Positions 20,746 to 20,790 of a stretch of DNA of 20,790 bases are shown here, one piece after another; the first letter of the stretch is position 1; each line of letters starts with the position of its first letter. The notes beneath the pieces were generated by a model, which had not been told where the DNA came from, searched no databases, and saw only the letters and a list, made by a program, of their open reading frames with translations. Source of the DNA: a virus. The DNA lies in IMG/VR virus record IMGVR_UViG_3300008448_000823, positions 1-20,790 of that record; one strand, given 5' to 3'. A program made the translations under genes and the position numbers.

Positions 20746-20790
20746 GGGTTGTTTTGCTGCCGTGTGCGAACCCTCCAAAAGACGACACGG

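Noticed and set aside
1-20790. tRNA genes, integrase, repressor and lysis genes
   Set aside because: Looked for on both strands; no cloverleaf, tyrosine or serine recombinase motif, helix-turn-helix repressor or holin/endolysin-like sequence was recognised.

Overview
The window is a contiguous piece of a tailed double-stranded DNA phage genome (or a prophage segment) of high GC content, about two thirds G+C by eye. Every supportable gene lies on the minus strand, so the genome reads from right to left. The head and connector genes (long portal, separate scaffold, HK97-fold-type coat, small adaptor, nozzle-like protein, tail fibre), with no tape measure, tail tube or sheath gene in sight, suggest a short-tailed (podovirus-like) virion. 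The host cannot be named from this sequence. The GC content and a DUF1566/Lcl-type protein point only loosely to a high-GC bacterium.

Right end (20.7 to 15.7 kb), replication module: three small unknown genes, with a UUCG-loop terminator after the first, lead into a 336-aa replisome-organiser-like gene. Three 35-bp iterons and an adjacent AT-rich block lie inside this gene, which is the layout of the lambda O gene and its origin. It is followed by an Ead/Ea22-like coiled-coil protein, a complete DNA cytosine-5 methyltransferase with a long coiled-coil tail, and a DnaC-like AAA+ helicase loader. The replication logic resembles lambda O/P, with a methyltransferase inserted between the two.

Middle (15.7 to 12.4 kb): a run of short, translationally coupled genes. 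It includes four Cys-rich, probably zinc-binding proteins (a fifth lies just after terminase), a DUF1566/Lcl-like protein, a GNAT acetyltransferase and several unknowns.

Packaging and head (12.4 to 4.3 kb): small and large terminase, two small genes, portal, scaffold, major capsid protein, a probable decoration or minor head protein, and a protein with 25-residue repeats. Left end (4.3 to 0 kb): head-tail adaptor, a repeat-rich tail fibre, and a nozzle-like tail protein that runs off the left edge.

Thirteen gene junctions are ATGA or GTGA stop-start overlaps, mostly in the replication, middle and packaging blocks, implying coupled translation. Most virion genes from portal leftward end in TAA and are separated by short gaps, several of which hold strong RNA hairpins, notably on both sides of the capsid gene. 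No integrase, repressor, lysis gene, tRNA, CRISPR array or IS element was seen. The best candidate for a notable system is the origin embedded in the replication gene.
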